Origin: Planomonospora sp. ID82291
GTDB lineage: Bacteria; Actinomycetota; Actinomycetes; Streptosporangiales; Streptosporangiaceae
Length of the DNA stretch: 64,000 bases
Direction: 5' to 3'
Assembly (NCBI RefSeq): GCF_015711645.1
Contig: NZ_JABTEX010000001.1
Location: forward strand, 2,389,278-2,453,277
Positions 1 through 8,912 of this stretch are shown here, piece after piece. The position numbers were made by a program, and so were the translations under genes. Every line of letters begins with the position of its first letter. The first letter of the stretch is position 1. The notes below the pieces were generated by a model. That model was not told the DNA's origin. It saw only the letters and a program-made list of their open reading frames with translations, and searched no databases.

Positions 1-67
1 CCCGGGATCCCGCCGGTGCGCCCGTTCGGATCCTGCCCGCGTCGGCCGATGCGCTCATGTCGATCCC

Positions 68-149
68 GTCCCGTCGAGGTCCGCGTCCGTCCCGTCGAGG
101 TCCGCGTCCGTGCCGTTCCCGTCCGCGCCGTGCCGTTCCCGTCCGCGCC
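68..149. repeat. Two adjacent short tandem repeats
   Basis: Two copies of a 21-base unit (68-88, 89-109) are followed by two copies of a 20-base unit (110-129, 130-149). All are GC-rich and share the cccgtc/gtccgc core. They lie just downstream of the stop of the response regulator gene on the minus strand. No gene is visible in bases 1-179. Confidence 0.85.
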
Positions 150-179
150 CGCGCCAGGGTCCGGCTCCGGGGACGGCGC

Positions 180-890
180 TCACGTCCTGGGCCTGCGCAG
201 GACGTATCCGACACCGTGCACGGTGTGGATGAGCTTGGGGTCGGTGGTGTCGGCCTTGCGCCGCACGTAGCTCACGTAGGTGTCGACGATGCTGGAGTCG
301 CCCGCGAAGTCGTACTGCCAGACGTGCTCCAGGATCTGGGCCTTGGAGACCACCCTCCCCGTGTTCAGGATCAGATAGTGCAGCAGCCGGAACTCCGTGG
401 GCGAGAGCCGTACCGGGCGGCCGGCCTTGAGGACCTGGTGGCCGTCGGGGTCGACCTCCAGGTCACCCGCGCGCAGCGTCCGGTCGTCGGGCGCGGGCCC
501 GGTGCGGCGGAGCACGGCCTGGATCCGGGCGAGCAGCTCCTCCAGGTCGAACGGCTTCGTCACGTAGTCGTCGCCGCCCAGCCGGAGCCCGTTGACCTTG
601 TCCGCCGCGGCGTCGCGGGCGGTGAGGAACAGCACGGGGATCCGGCCCGGGCGACCGGCGCCCAGCGGCCGGGGGAGCTCCCGGAGGCGGCGGACGACCT
701 CGAAGCCGTCCATGTCCGGCAGCATCACGTCCAGCAGCACCAGGTCGGGAGGTTCGTGCCGGGCGGCGTCCAGCGCCTCGGATCCGGTGGCGGCGGAGCC
801 GACCGTGTATCCGGCGAAGCGCAGGGTGGCCGAGAGCAGCTCCCGCACCACGGGCTCGTCGTCGACCACCAGCAACCGGTTCCCGTCCAT
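180..890 (-). CDS. OmpR/PhoB-family response regulator
   Basis: Two-component response regulator of 236 residues that binds DNA after phosphorylation by a sensor kinase. The receiver domain (about 1-120) keeps the acidic pair D10/D11, phospho-acceptor D54 in LLDVMLPDMDG, T90 and K112. A linker leads to a C-terminal winged helix (about 140-233) ending in the typical HTVHGVGYVLR. The ATG at 890 is chosen because the receiver begins directly after it. The gene lies downstream of an ABC exporter on the same strand, 254 bases away, so it may control or respond to that exporter. The kinase is not visible; it would lie before base 180 if adjacent. Family assignment is certain; target unknown. Confidence 0.93.
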   Translation of the reverse strand: MDGNRLLVVDDEPVVRELLSATLRFAGYTVGSAATGSEALDAARHEPPDLVLLDVMLPDMDGFEVVRRLRELPRPLGAGRPGRIPVLFLTARDAAADKVNGLRLGGDDYVTKPFDLEELLARIQAVLRRTGPAPDDRTLRAGDLEVDPDGHQVLKAGRPVRLSPTEFRLLHYLILNTGRVVSKAQILEHVWQYDFAGDSSIVDTYVSYVRRKADTTDPKLIHTVHGVGYVLRRPRT

Positions 891-1008
891 CGGTCTCCCT
901 CCAACGCCGGTGTTCTCTTCCGGAGGCGTTCCGCCCGGGGCGGGTGTGCCGCCTCCGAGGATAGGGAGCGGCGCGGTTCGCGGGACCCGGCATGGGCTCC
1001 GTACGGCG

Positions 1009-1146
1009 CCTTCCCGGTGCGGGCTCCGGGCTCCGGTACGGGCGTTCCTCCCGGTGCGGGCTCCGAACCGGCAGGGGCGCCTTCCCGGTGCGGGCGCCCC
1101 TCCCCACGCGCGCCTCCGGAGCCCGGCGGGACCCGGTGCGGGCGTC
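1009..1146. repeat. Imperfect repeats of cccggtgcggg
   Basis: The element cccggtgcggg recurs near 1013, 1050, 1087 and 1132 with variable spacing between the response regulator and the permease gene. The last copy touches the permease stop codon (1145-1147, minus strand). It is one of many GC-rich repeat tracts between genes in this window. Confidence 0.6.
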
Positions 1147-1960
1147 AGACGTCCCGTGCGCGGAAGAGGGCCGACGCGGCCAGCAGCAGGGCGAGCACGG
1201 TCGCGGCGAGTACGGCGAACCCGGCCCGGGGCGGGAGTCCGTCGGCGTTCAGTCCGGCCCAGAAGAGCTGGGCGCCCGCGGAGGTCGGCCAGTACGTCAG
1301 GACCGCCCGGGCCAGCCATTCGGGGAACAGGGAGGCCATCGCGGGCAGGATCAGCAGGAACGTGCCGAGGGTGACCGCTCCCGCCGTCCTGCGGAGCAGG
1401 AACCCCATGGCGACGCCGTACAGGCCGATCAGGGTGATGTACAGCCCGGCGCCGGCGATCGCGCCCGGCACGCCCGGATCCGTCAGGGCGAGGCCGGGGG
1501 CGCCCTGGGCGGTGAGCGTCGCCTGGCTGGTCAGGAAGGACGCGAGCGCGAGCAACGGCCCGCAGGGCAGCATGAGCAGGGCGACGAGGGCCGCCTTGCC
1601 CGCCAGGAGGCGCCCCCGCCGGGGCACGGCGGTCACGCTGGTCCGCATCGTCCCCGAGGCGTACTCGGAGGTGACGGTGAGCGCCCCCGCGGCGCTGACG
1701 AGCAGCTGCGCGAGCATGAGGGCGCGGAACGCGGTCTGGCGGGGGTCGAAGGAGGCCTGCTCCCCGGGCGGGGCGCCCAGGTACTCCCTGCCGTTCGCGG
1801 TGCCGAACAGCAGGCCGTAGCAGACGACGACCACGAAGGCGCCGGCCAGCGTGCCCACGGTGGCGCGGACGGTGCGGAACTTGGTCCACTCCGAGCGCAG
1901 GACGGCGGCGGGACCCGGCGTCGTCCCCGGGCGCGGGGCGACGGGACGGAGGGCCGTCAT
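1145..1960 (-). CDS. ABC-2 type transporter permease
   Basis: Membrane subunit of an ABC exporter, 271 residues. After a soluble start containing LRSEWTKFRTVRA, typical of actinobacterial ABC-2 permeases, there are about six hydrophobic segments, including VGTLAGAFVVVVCYGLLFG, ALLMLPCGPLLALASFL, GAGLYITLIGLYGVAMGFLL and a C-terminal AVLAATVLALLLAASALF. The ATG overlaps the stop of the upstream ATPase by four bases (ATGA at 1957-1960), so the two are translationally coupled and should assemble. The substrate cannot be read from sequence; relatives export antibiotics or act in envelope stress. Confidence 0.9.
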   Translation of the reverse strand: MTALRPVAPRPGTTPGPAAVLRSEWTKFRTVRATVGTLAGAFVVVVCYGLLFGTANGREYLGAPPGEQASFDPRQTAFRALMLAQLLVSAAGALTVTSEYASGTMRTSVTAVPRRGRLLAGKAALVALLMLPCGPLLALASFLTSQATLTAQGAPGLALTDPGVPGAIAGAGLYITLIGLYGVAMGFLLRRTAGAVTLGTFLLILPAMASLFPEWLARAVLTYWPTSAGAQLFWAGLNADGLPPRAGFAVLAATVLALLLAASALFRARDV

Positions 1961-2892
1961 CGCTCCCCCTCCGGGCCGGACTCCGCGCCGCCGAACTCCA
2001 CGCTGTCGCGGGTGAGCTCCATGTACGCCTCCTCCAGGGAGGTCCGGTGCGGCGTCAGCTCGTGCAGCACCACCCCGTGCGCCATCGCGACCTTCCCGAT
2101 CACCGCGCTCTCCATCCCCGTCACCACCAGGGCGTCCGGCGCCTGTGCGACGCCGGGCCGTACGGTCCCGCCGGCGTCGCGCAGCCGGTGGGCGAGCTCC
2201 TCTGCGTCCGGGGTGCGCACCAGGACGGTCTCCCGCGAGTTCGCGCGGATGAACGCGTCGAGCCCGGCGTCGGCGAGCAGCCGACCCCGGCCGATGACGA
2301 CCAGGTGGTCGGCGGTCAGCGCCGTCTCGCTCATCAGGTGGCTGGAGACCAGCACCGTCCGGCCCTCCGCGGCGAGGTCGCGCATGAGGGTGCGGATCCA
2401 CACGACGCCCTCCGGGTCGAGCCCGTTGACCGGCTCGTCGAACACCAGCACGGCCGGGTCCCCGAGCAGGGCCGCGGCGATGCCGAGTCGCTGGCTCATG
2501 CCCAGGGACAGGTCGCCCGCCCGCCGGCCGGCGACCCGGGAGAGGCCGACGGCGCCGAGCACCTCGTCGACCCGGCTCCGCGCGATGCCGCTGCTCTGCG
2601 CCAGGGACAGCAGATGGGCGCGCACGCTCCGGTTCGGGTGCGCGGCGCGGGCGTCCAGCAGCGCGCCGACCTCGCGCATCGGGAAGGGGAGGTCGGCGTA
2701 CCGGCGTCCGCGGATCGTGGCCGTGCCGCTCGTCGGCGCGTCCAGGCCCAGGATCATCCGCATCGTGGTGGTCTTGCCCGCGCCGTTCGGGCCGAGGAAA
2801 CCGGTGACCGCACCCGGTCTGACGTCGAAGCTCAGGTCGCTCACCGCCGTGGTCCGGCCGTGGCGTTTGGTCAATCGCCGTAACTCGATCAT
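1957..2892 (-). CDS. ABC transporter ATP-binding protein
   Basis: Nucleotide-binding subunit of the exporter encoded immediately downstream, 311 residues. It has Walker A GPNGAGKTTT near residue 37, signature LSLGMSQRLG, Walker B AVLVFDEP followed by VNGLDPEGV, and the switch histidine in VSSHLMSE. The C-terminal third is the variable domain common to CcmA/DrrA-like ATPases of bacitracin and daunorubicin-type exporters. The ATG at 2892 places the standard MIELRRLTKRHG start; longer upstream reading lacks family similarity. First gene of the ATPase-permease pair. Confidence 0.94.
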   Translation of the reverse strand: MIELRRLTKRHGRTTAVSDLSFDVRPGAVTGFLGPNGAGKTTTMRMILGLDAPTSGTATIRGRRYADLPFPMREVGALLDARAAHPNRSVRAHLLSLAQSSGIARSRVDEVLGAVGLSRVAGRRAGDLSLGMSQRLGIAAALLGDPAVLVFDEPVNGLDPEGVVWIRTLMRDLAAEGRTVLVSSHLMSETALTADHLVVIGRGRLLADAGLDAFIRANSRETVLVRTPDAEELAHRLRDAGGTVRPGVAQAPDALVVTGMESAVIGKVAMAHGVVLHELTPHRTSLEEAYMELTRDSVEFGGAESGPEGER

Positions 2893-3072
2893 GTGACCGA
2901 TCCTGGGCCGGGCGGCTGGACGGCCCGTGAGAGGTTCTGTGAGCTCTCTGTGAGGTCCCCGGTTCGGACCGGGCGCCGCGGCGGTGCACGGGCCGGACGG
3001 CAGGCCCGGCCGTGCCGATCTCACAGGAGATTCACGCCGGACGGCGGCATTCCGGCAGGCGGAGCGCCCCCG

Positions 3073-3217
3073 CTCCGGGCCGACGGGGTCAGCGCTCTGC
3101 GGTCCGGGCCGACGGGGTCAGCGCTCTGCGGTCCGGGCCGACGGGGTCAGCGCTCTGCGGTCCGGGCCGACGGGGTCAGCGCTCTGCGGTCCGGGCCGAC
3201 GGGGTCAGCGCTTGCGG
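3073..3217. repeat. Five tandem copies of a 29-base unit overlapping a stop codon
   Basis: Units at 3073, 3102, 3131, 3160 and 3189 (core gccgacggggtcagcgctct) are nearly identical and contiguous, with no spacers. The last copy contains the TGA stop (3205-3207) and final codons of the O-methyltransferase gene read on the minus strand. The rest of 2893-3204 holds the ABC ATPase upstream region; no gene seen. Confidence 0.92.
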
Positions 3218-3852
3218 GCGAGGGTGACGCCGTCGCGCACGGGCAGCATCACCGAGTCGACGCGGCCGTCCGCGACGACGGTCGCGTTCATCCGGCGCAT
3301 GGCCGCGTCGCCCTCGTCCTGGCAGCCCGGGTCGAGCACGCGGCCCGCCCGCAGCACGTTGTCCAGGACGATCAGCCCGCCCGGCCGGAGCCGGGGGACC
3401 AGCTCCTCGTAGTAGAGCGGGTAGCCGGTCTTGTCGGCGTCGACGAACGCGAAGTCGAGGTGCGGCTCGGCGGGCAGCGCGCGGAGCGTCTCCAGTGCGG
3501 GGGCGATCCGCAGGTCGATCCGGTCGGCGACGCCGGCCCGCTTCCAGTAGCGCCGGGCGATCGACGTCCACTCCTCGCTGACGTCGCACGCCAGCAGGCG
3601 GCCGCCCTCGGACAGCCCCCGGGCGATGCAGATCGACGAGTAGCCGGTGAACACCCCCACCTCGACGGCGTGCCGTGCGCCGGTGAGCCGGACGAGCATG
3701 GTGAGCAGTTCGCCCTCGTCATGGGAGATCTGCATGCCCGCGGAGCGGGGGAACGCCTCCCGGGTCTCGGCGGCCAGCTCGCGCAGCAGGTCGTCGGCGG
3801 GGGTGCAGTGGGAGAGCAGGTAGTCGCTCACCCCGGGGTCGATGATGTCCAT
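3205..3852 (-). CDS. SAM-dependent O-methyltransferase, COMT/CCoAOMT-like
   Basis: Small-molecule O-methyltransferase of 215 residues, of the divalent-metal dependent family 3 type. The SAM site is visible as AVEVGVFTGYSSICIA, followed by the acidic LLACDVSEEW. The metal/substrate region FAFVDADKTGYPLYYEE and the LDNVLRAGRV motif (metal-binding D and N) are intact. Length is normal. The start is the ATG at 3852 (MDIIDPGVSDYLL). Bacterial members methylate catechols and other vicinal diols; the actual substrate is unknown. The gene stands alone on the minus strand with tandem repeats at both ends, those at the 3' end including its own stop codon. Confidence 0.9.
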   Translation of the reverse strand: MDIIDPGVSDYLLSHCTPADDLLRELAAETREAFPRSAGMQISHDEGELLTMLVRLTGARHAVEVGVFTGYSSICIARGLSEGGRLLACDVSEEWTSIARRYWKRAGVADRIDLRIAPALETLRALPAEPHLDFAFVDADKTGYPLYYEELVPRLRPGGLIVLDNVLRAGRVLDPGCQDEGDAAMRRMNATVVADGRVDSVMLPVRDGVTLARKR

Positions 3853-3863
3853 GCGCTGTCCGC

Positions 3864-3919
3864 TCCTCCGTGTCGTCCGCCGGGCGGGGACTCCTCCGTG
3901 TCGTCCGCCGGGCGGGGAC
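3864..3919. repeat. 28-base unit repeated twice
   Basis: Two exact copies of a 28-base unit (3864-3891, 3892-3919; core gtcgtccgccgggcggggac) sit immediately upstream of the O-methyltransferase start, in the 5' leader position. They could affect its ribosome binding site or promoter spacing. Confidence 0.9.
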
Positions 3920-4022
3920 GCGGTCCGGTCGGTGGTGTCCGCCCAGACGATGATCGCCGGTCGGGTGGGTACCGGCAAGCGGTTTCCCTCACCGGCGTGT
4001 TAAGCGGATCAAGCGGCTCCCC

Positions 4023-4166
4023 TCACCGGTGCGCGGCGTCCCGGAAGCACTCCGCGAGCCGGTGCGCCCCCGCCTCGATCCGCCCCGGCGGGATCGCCCC
4101 GCACCCGATGACGAGTCCCGTCGCGTACGGAGCGGCCGAAACGCTTCCCCGGATCGGTGTTTCGAA
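4023..4166 (-). pseudogene. C-terminal remnant of a PLP-aminotransferase/MocR-like gene
   Basis: On the minus strand an open frame of about 47 codons ends at a TGA at 4023-4025 and is closed upstream by a TAG at 4167-4169. Its translation includes APYATGLVIGCGAIPP, GRIEAGAHRLAECF and RDAAHR. This looks like the extreme C-terminus of class I/II aminotransferase domains in MocR-type GntR regulators (glycine-rich GLVIGYGAI followed by a helix of the LAE type). No start codon or N-terminal part is present, so it reads as a decayed fragment. It lies head-to-head with the isochorismatase-fold gene, as an intact regulator of that gene might. The identification rests on a short stretch; the rest of 3853-4179 shows no gene. 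Confidence 0.5.
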
Positions 4167-4179
4167 CTAGAGTTCACAT

Positions 4180-4695
4180 GTGAGACAAGTCCTTCTCGTG
4201 TTCGACGCCCGGCGCAGCCCGCTCCGGACGCCCGCGCCGGGGGCCGGAGCGGCGCCCGATGAGCGGTCGGCCGCGGACACGATCGCCGTGCTGCTGGAAC
4301 GTGCCCGTGCCGCCGGGGCCCCCGTTGTCTTCGTCCGCGGTGACGGCTCCGCGGGTGATCCCGGCCGTTCCGGGACGCCCGGTGGGGAGCCGGTCCACGA
4401 GGCGCTGCCCGGGGAGCACGTGATCGACGGGCACGCGCCGGACGCGTTCGACGGGACCGACCTGGCCTGGGTGCTCCCGCCGGTGGCCTCGGTCGTGGTG
4501 GCCGGGATGCGGAGCGAGCGGTCCGTCCGGGAGACCTCCCTGGCGGCGCTGGCGCGCGGGCACGCCGTCACGCTCGTCCGGGGGGTCCGCGCCGCCTGCG
4601 ACGGCGACGAGCCCGCCGCGGTCGTCTCCCGGAGGGTGGAGGAGGAGCTGACCGCGGCGGGAGCCATGGTGGCTACGCCGTACGAGCTGTTCTGA
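4180..4695 (+). CDS. Isochorismatase-fold protein lacking the catalytic Cys and Lys
   Basis: A 171-residue protein of the cysteine hydrolase (isochorismatase/nicotinamidase) fold. The first strand VLLVFDARRSPL keeps the catalytic-triad Asp (D9), and the signature segment VIDGHAPDAFDGTDL is recognisable. The usual Lys of that segment (VIxKxxxSAF) is Gly. The nucleophile segment, normally GxxTxxCVxxT, reads GMRSERSVRETS with Ser in place of Cys. Two of three catalytic residues are therefore absent, suggesting a non-hydrolytic or changed role. The start is GTG at 4180, overlapping an ATG in another frame. Its 3' end overlaps the convergent PAP2 gene by 23 bases. Confidence 0.8.
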   Translation: MRQVLLVFDARRSPLRTPAPGAGAAPDERSAADTIAVLLERARAAGAPVVFVRGDGSAGDPGRSGTPGGEPVHEALPGEHVIDGHAPDAFDGTDLAWVLPPVASVVVAGMRSERSVRETSLAALARGHAVTLVRGVRAACDGDEPAAVVSRRVEEELTAAGAMVATPYELF

Positions 4696-5389
4696 GTCCT
4701 CCGGATCCCGCCGCGTTCCGCTCCCGGCGCCGCGGGCGCAGGAGCAGCGCGTTGGCGGCCACCGCGACGCAGACCAGGCCGAGCAGGAAGCCCCAGCTCA
4801 CGTCGCTCAGGTGGTGCATGCCGCGGTACATCCGCGAGTAGGCGATCCCGAGCGGGACGCCCAGGCCGACCAGCCACCACAGCACACTCAGGATCCTGTG
4901 GCGGTGGGTGTGCAGGGTGAGCACCAGCGCGACGCCGCAGTAGAAGGCGACCGCCGCACTGGTGTGCCCGGAGGGGAAGCTGGAGGTGGGCGGCGCGGGG
5001 TCCAGATGCTGGACCGCGGGCCGCTTGCGCTCCGCCAGGACGGTGGAGAGCAGGAAGATCAGCGACTGCGACCAGACGGCCGTCACCAGGAAGAGCGACT
5101 CGTTCCAGCGCTTGAAGGCCAGCCGGAACACGATCACGAGCACGGCGGTGGCGCCGACGATCACCGGGGTGTCCGACAGGTCGGAGACCACGTCGGTGAC
5201 GTCGCTCCAGAAGGTCGTGCGCTCCCGGGCCATCTCCTCGTTGACCCCGCGGTCGTTCGCGCCGATGGTCGTCGGCTCCAGCACCTTGGTGATCAGCAGC
5301 CCGACGCCGACCGTCAGGGCGGCCATGAGGGAGAGCGGGAGCAGGATGAGCCGTACGGCGCCCCGGACATCGATCGGCAATTTCGACAT
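4673..5389 (-). CDS. PAP2-family membrane phosphatase (first of two)
   Basis: Integral membrane lipid phosphatase of the PAP2 superfamily, 238 residues, about six membrane segments. All three active-site motifs are present: AERKRPAVQH (KxxxxxxRP type), FPSGH, and SRMYRGMHHLSD with the nucleophilic His. Relatives dephosphorylate phosphatidate, diacylglycerol pyrophosphate or undecaprenyl pyrophosphate at the outer membrane face. The ATG at 5389 opens MSKLPIDVRGAVR, followed by a hydrophobic helix. A second, divergent PAP2 gene lies just upstream on the same strand, 48 bases away, likely an operon. Confidence 0.9.
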   Translation of the reverse strand: MSKLPIDVRGAVRLILLPLSLMAALTVGVGLLITKVLEPTTIGANDRGVNEEMARERTTFWSDVTDVVSDLSDTPVIVGATAVLVIVFRLAFKRWNESLFLVTAVWSQSLIFLLSTVLAERKRPAVQHLDPAPPTSSFPSGHTSAAVAFYCGVALVLTLHTHRHRILSVLWWLVGLGVPLGIAYSRMYRGMHHLSDVSWGFLLGLVCVAVAANALLLRPRRRERNAAGSGGLRTARTA

Positions 5390-5437
5390 GGGGCGCGGAC
5401 TACCCCGAAAACGACCGCGGGAACGTCCGCGAGGCGT

Positions 5438-6202
5438 TCACTCCGCGCGGCCGGGACTCTCCCGGCCGTCCTCCTCCATCTCCGGCTCCACGCCCTCCTC
5501 GTACGGCACGGCGGGCCTGCGGCCCTCGTCGCGTCGCCAGGTCTCGTACCCCGCGGCCGTCGCCGCCACGGTCGCCAGCCCCAGGGTGACGCCCGCCACC
5601 ACGTCGCTCACCCAGTGCACGCCGAGCGCCACCCGGCTGTAGGCCACGAACGCGGTGACGGCCGCGGCGCAGCCCCAGGCGGCCAGATGGGCGGCCCGGC
5701 TCCGCAGGAAGGGGAGCAGGAGGAGTACGGCCATGCTCGCCCCCGTCGCCGCGGCCATCGCGTGTCCGGAGGGGAAGGACGCGCCCGGCGCCCAGGAGAT
5801 CGGGTCGGGCAGCGCCGGCCGGGCCCGGTCCACGAGCTCCTTGACCGCGAGGTTCAGCAGGCCGCTGACGGTGATCGTGACGATGGTCCAGACGGCCAGG
5901 CGCCGCCGCCCCCGGCGCCAGAGCCAGATCGCGGCCAGCACCATCAGGACGCGCCATGTCGTCGGGCCGAACACCTCCGTCGCCACGTTGAGGAAGTCCC
6001 CGTAGCCGGGTTGGGAGAGCGTGTGCGCGTGCGCCCGCTCGGCGATCCGCTGATCGAAGTCGTTGAGCGGGGAGAAGGACGAGACCACCAGTGCCAGCAG
6101 CAGGACGAACGGTGCCGAGAACAGCGCCACGGCCACCACCGCGACGGTGAGCCGCATGCCCAGACGGCGATCCGAGTCCTGGTGTTCGAGGAAAGCGACC
6201 AT
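5438..6202 (-). CDS. PAP2-family membrane phosphatase (second of two)
   Basis: Second PAP2 phosphatase, 254 residues. It carries KELVDRARPAL, FPSGHAM and SRVALGVHWVSD, so the catalytic Arg, His and Asp residues are all in place, within about six membrane spans. The C-terminus is an acidic soluble tail (EEGVEPEMEEDGR), unlike the basic tail of its neighbour. The ATG at 6202 (MVAFLEHQDS) is preferred over an in-frame TTG six bases upstream. The two copies share only the motifs, so they probably have different lipid substrates rather than being a recent duplication. Confidence 0.9.
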   Translation of the reverse strand: MVAFLEHQDSDRRLGMRLTVAVVAVALFSAPFVLLLALVVSSFSPLNDFDQRIAERAHAHTLSQPGYGDFLNVATEVFGPTTWRVLMVLAAIWLWRRGRRRLAVWTIVTITVSGLLNLAVKELVDRARPALPDPISWAPGASFPSGHAMAAATGASMAVLLLLPFLRSRAAHLAAWGCAAAVTAFVAYSRVALGVHWVSDVVAGVTLGLATVAATAAGYETWRRDEGRRPAVPYEEGVEPEMEEDGRESPGRAE

Positions 6203-6358
6203 CGTCAATGGCTACCCGCTGAGACGCGTCCATGCGCGGAAACGGGGACGCGATCGGGACCCGGGCGGCGTGCCGGACCTGCCGGCGGACGGCTCCGAGC
6301 TGCCGGGTCTTCCCCGCGGGCGGCCGGATCGGCGCACCGGGCCCTCGGTGACTGCCGG

Positions 6359-6457
6359 GCGCGTCGTATCCCGTGGCGGGCGGCTCAGGCGGCGCGTCGT
6401 ATCCCGTGGCGGGCGGCTCAGGCGGCGCGTCGTATCCCGTGGCGGGCGGCTCAGGCG
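6359..6457. repeat. Three 33-base tandem repeats ending on a stop codon
   Basis: Three exact 33-base units (6359-6391, 6392-6424, 6425-6457; core cgtatcccgtggcgggcggc) lie between the PAP2 gene and the next gene. Each unit contains ctcagg, and in the third copy this tca is the real stop codon (6451-6453) of the minus-strand gene. The repeated unit therefore includes that gene's 3' terminus. 33 bases equals 11 codons. Confidence 0.92.
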
Positions 6458-6834
6458 GCGTGCCGTGCCTCCCGGCGGGCGGTCCAGCGCAGCACGTCGC
6501 AGTGGCGGCGCTCGGCCTCGGCGAGGGCGGGTTCACCGGCATAGGCGTCGAGCACGAGCCGCAGGTACGGCAGCTGCTCCGTCACGTCGGCCCACGCCTG
6601 CCCGGGATCCCCCGCGCCGAGTTCGATCAGCGCGTCCAGGTGCACGGCGTAGGCCGTCCACCACTGGCGGCTCAGCTCCGCCAGGAACCCGTCCAGCCCG
6701 CCGAACTCGCGTGCGATCTCGTCCTCCCACCATGGCGGGACGGTGGTGTGCCCGGTCTCCGCCAGGTCGCGCAGCACGACGTGGGCCAGGGTGCGGCGGC
6801 GGCGGACGGCGGTGGAACGTGAAGGAATGTTCAT
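6451..6834 (-). CDS. Conserved-looking protein of unknown function
   Basis: A 127-residue soluble protein starting at the ATG at 6834 (MNIPSRSTAVRRRRTLAHVV). It is rich in Trp, His and acidic residues with no membrane segment or signal peptide; PPWWEDEIAREFGG and RQWWTAYAVHLDALIELGAGD suggest an all-alpha fold. No family was recognised. Codon use (G/C at third positions) supports real coding. It is transcribed divergently from the GAF-ANTAR gene, and its 3' terminus is duplicated in downstream tandem repeats. Confidence 0.65.
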   Translation of the reverse strand: MNIPSRSTAVRRRRTLAHVVLRDLAETGHTTVPPWWEDEIAREFGGLDGFLAELSRQWWTAYAVHLDALIELGAGDPGQAWADVTEQLPYLRLVLDAYAGEPALAEAERRHCDVLRWTARREARHAA

Positions 6835-7105
6835 GCGAACAGCGTGCCGATCTTCACTTGCCGAATTCTTAACGCCGCATTGACGCCGGTTGCCGGATCC
6901 TCCGGCCGCTCCGAACCGGTCCCGAGCCGCTCCCCGAACCGGGCCCCGGGCCGGTCCCGAACCGGGCCTCGGGCCGGTCCCGAGCCGCCGTCCGCGGGAC
7001 CGGCGGTCACGGTCCGGTGAATTCCCGCCCATGAATCCTCCGTTTCTGGGCAGCCGGGGATCCCGAGTCAGGTGGTGGGACGTCACGGCGAAAGGCGTAG
7101 CGCAC

Positions 7106-7831
7106 ATGTCGTATCTCGATCCGGAAGCATTGGTCGCGGGTCTGCGGCGGGCCCGTGCGGAGGCCCCCGAGACGGGGATCGTCCAGCAGCTCGAACGGGC
7201 CGTCGGGGTCGTGGACACGTTGCTGGGCTATTCGGGCGCGGGTCTGATGTTCGCCGAGGAGGGCAAGGAACTGCGCTACCTGGTCGCCACCGACGACCCC
7301 GGGCGCAGCCTGGAGGGAGCCCAGCTCCACCTCGGCCAGGGCCCGTGCGTGTCCGCCTACGAGCAGGACACGGCGATCACCTGCGCCGACGTGCGCACGG
7401 ATCCGCGCTGGCCGGAGCTGGCCGTACGGCTCCACCCCGGGGTGCGGGCGGTCGCCGGGGTGCCCGTACGGCTCGGCGGCCGACCGGTGGGCACGCTGAA
7501 CGTCTACCAGTCCACCCCCTACGCGTGGACCGGGGCCGACGTCCAGACCCTGCACGCCTACGCCGATGTGATCGAGCAGCTGCTCACCGCCGCGACGGCG
7601 GCCGAGGAGAAGAGCGTCCTGGCCGGTCAGCTCCAGCACGCCCTCGACTACCGGGTCCTCATCGAGCGCGCCATCGGCTACCTGATGGGCAAGCACGACC
7701 TCACCGCCGCCCAGGCGTTCACCGGGCTGCGCAAGCGGGCCAGGGACAGCCGCCGCAAGGTCGCCGACCTGGCGGCCGAGGTGCTCGGCGAGGGGCCGGT
7801 CGGCGCGGGCGGCGCCCGGCCGGGGGACTAA
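7106..7831 (+). CDS. GAF and ANTAR domain transcription antitermination regulator
   Basis: Predicted RNA-binding antiterminator of 241 residues. An N-terminal GAF domain (about 20-165; YSGAGLMFAEEGKELRYLVA, VRAVAGVPVRLGGRPVGTLN) should sense a small ligand. The C-terminal ANTAR helix bundle (about 170-225; LQHALDYRVLIERAIGYLMG, then ALTGLRKRARDS-like AFTGLRKRARDS) binds paired RNA hairpins at terminators. The ATG at 7106 is chosen because AAAGG stands about 10 bases upstream; an in-frame ATG at 7031 would add 25 residues. Such proteins are abundant in mycelial actinomycetes. It is 11 bases upstream of pyrD and may be co-transcribed; the RNA targets are unknown. Confidence 0.9.
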   Translation: MSYLDPEALVAGLRRARAEAPETGIVQQLERAVGVVDTLLGYSGAGLMFAEEGKELRYLVATDDPGRSLEGAQLHLGQGPCVSAYEQDTAITCADVRTDPRWPELAVRLHPGVRAVAGVPVRLGGRPVGTLNVYQSTPYAWTGADVQTLHAYADVIEQLLTAATAAEEKSVLAGQLQHALDYRVLIERAIGYLMGKHDLTAAQAFTGLRKRARDSRRKVADLAAEVLGEGPVGAGGARPGD

Positions 7832-7842
7832 CCTGGCCGGTG

Positions 7843-8910
<1,068 letters not shown>

Positions 8911-8912
8911 TT

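Noticed and set aside
3073..3217. CRISPR array, because of the 29-base repeat length
   Set aside because: The repeats are directly adjacent with no spacers, overlap a coding end, and no cas gene is present.
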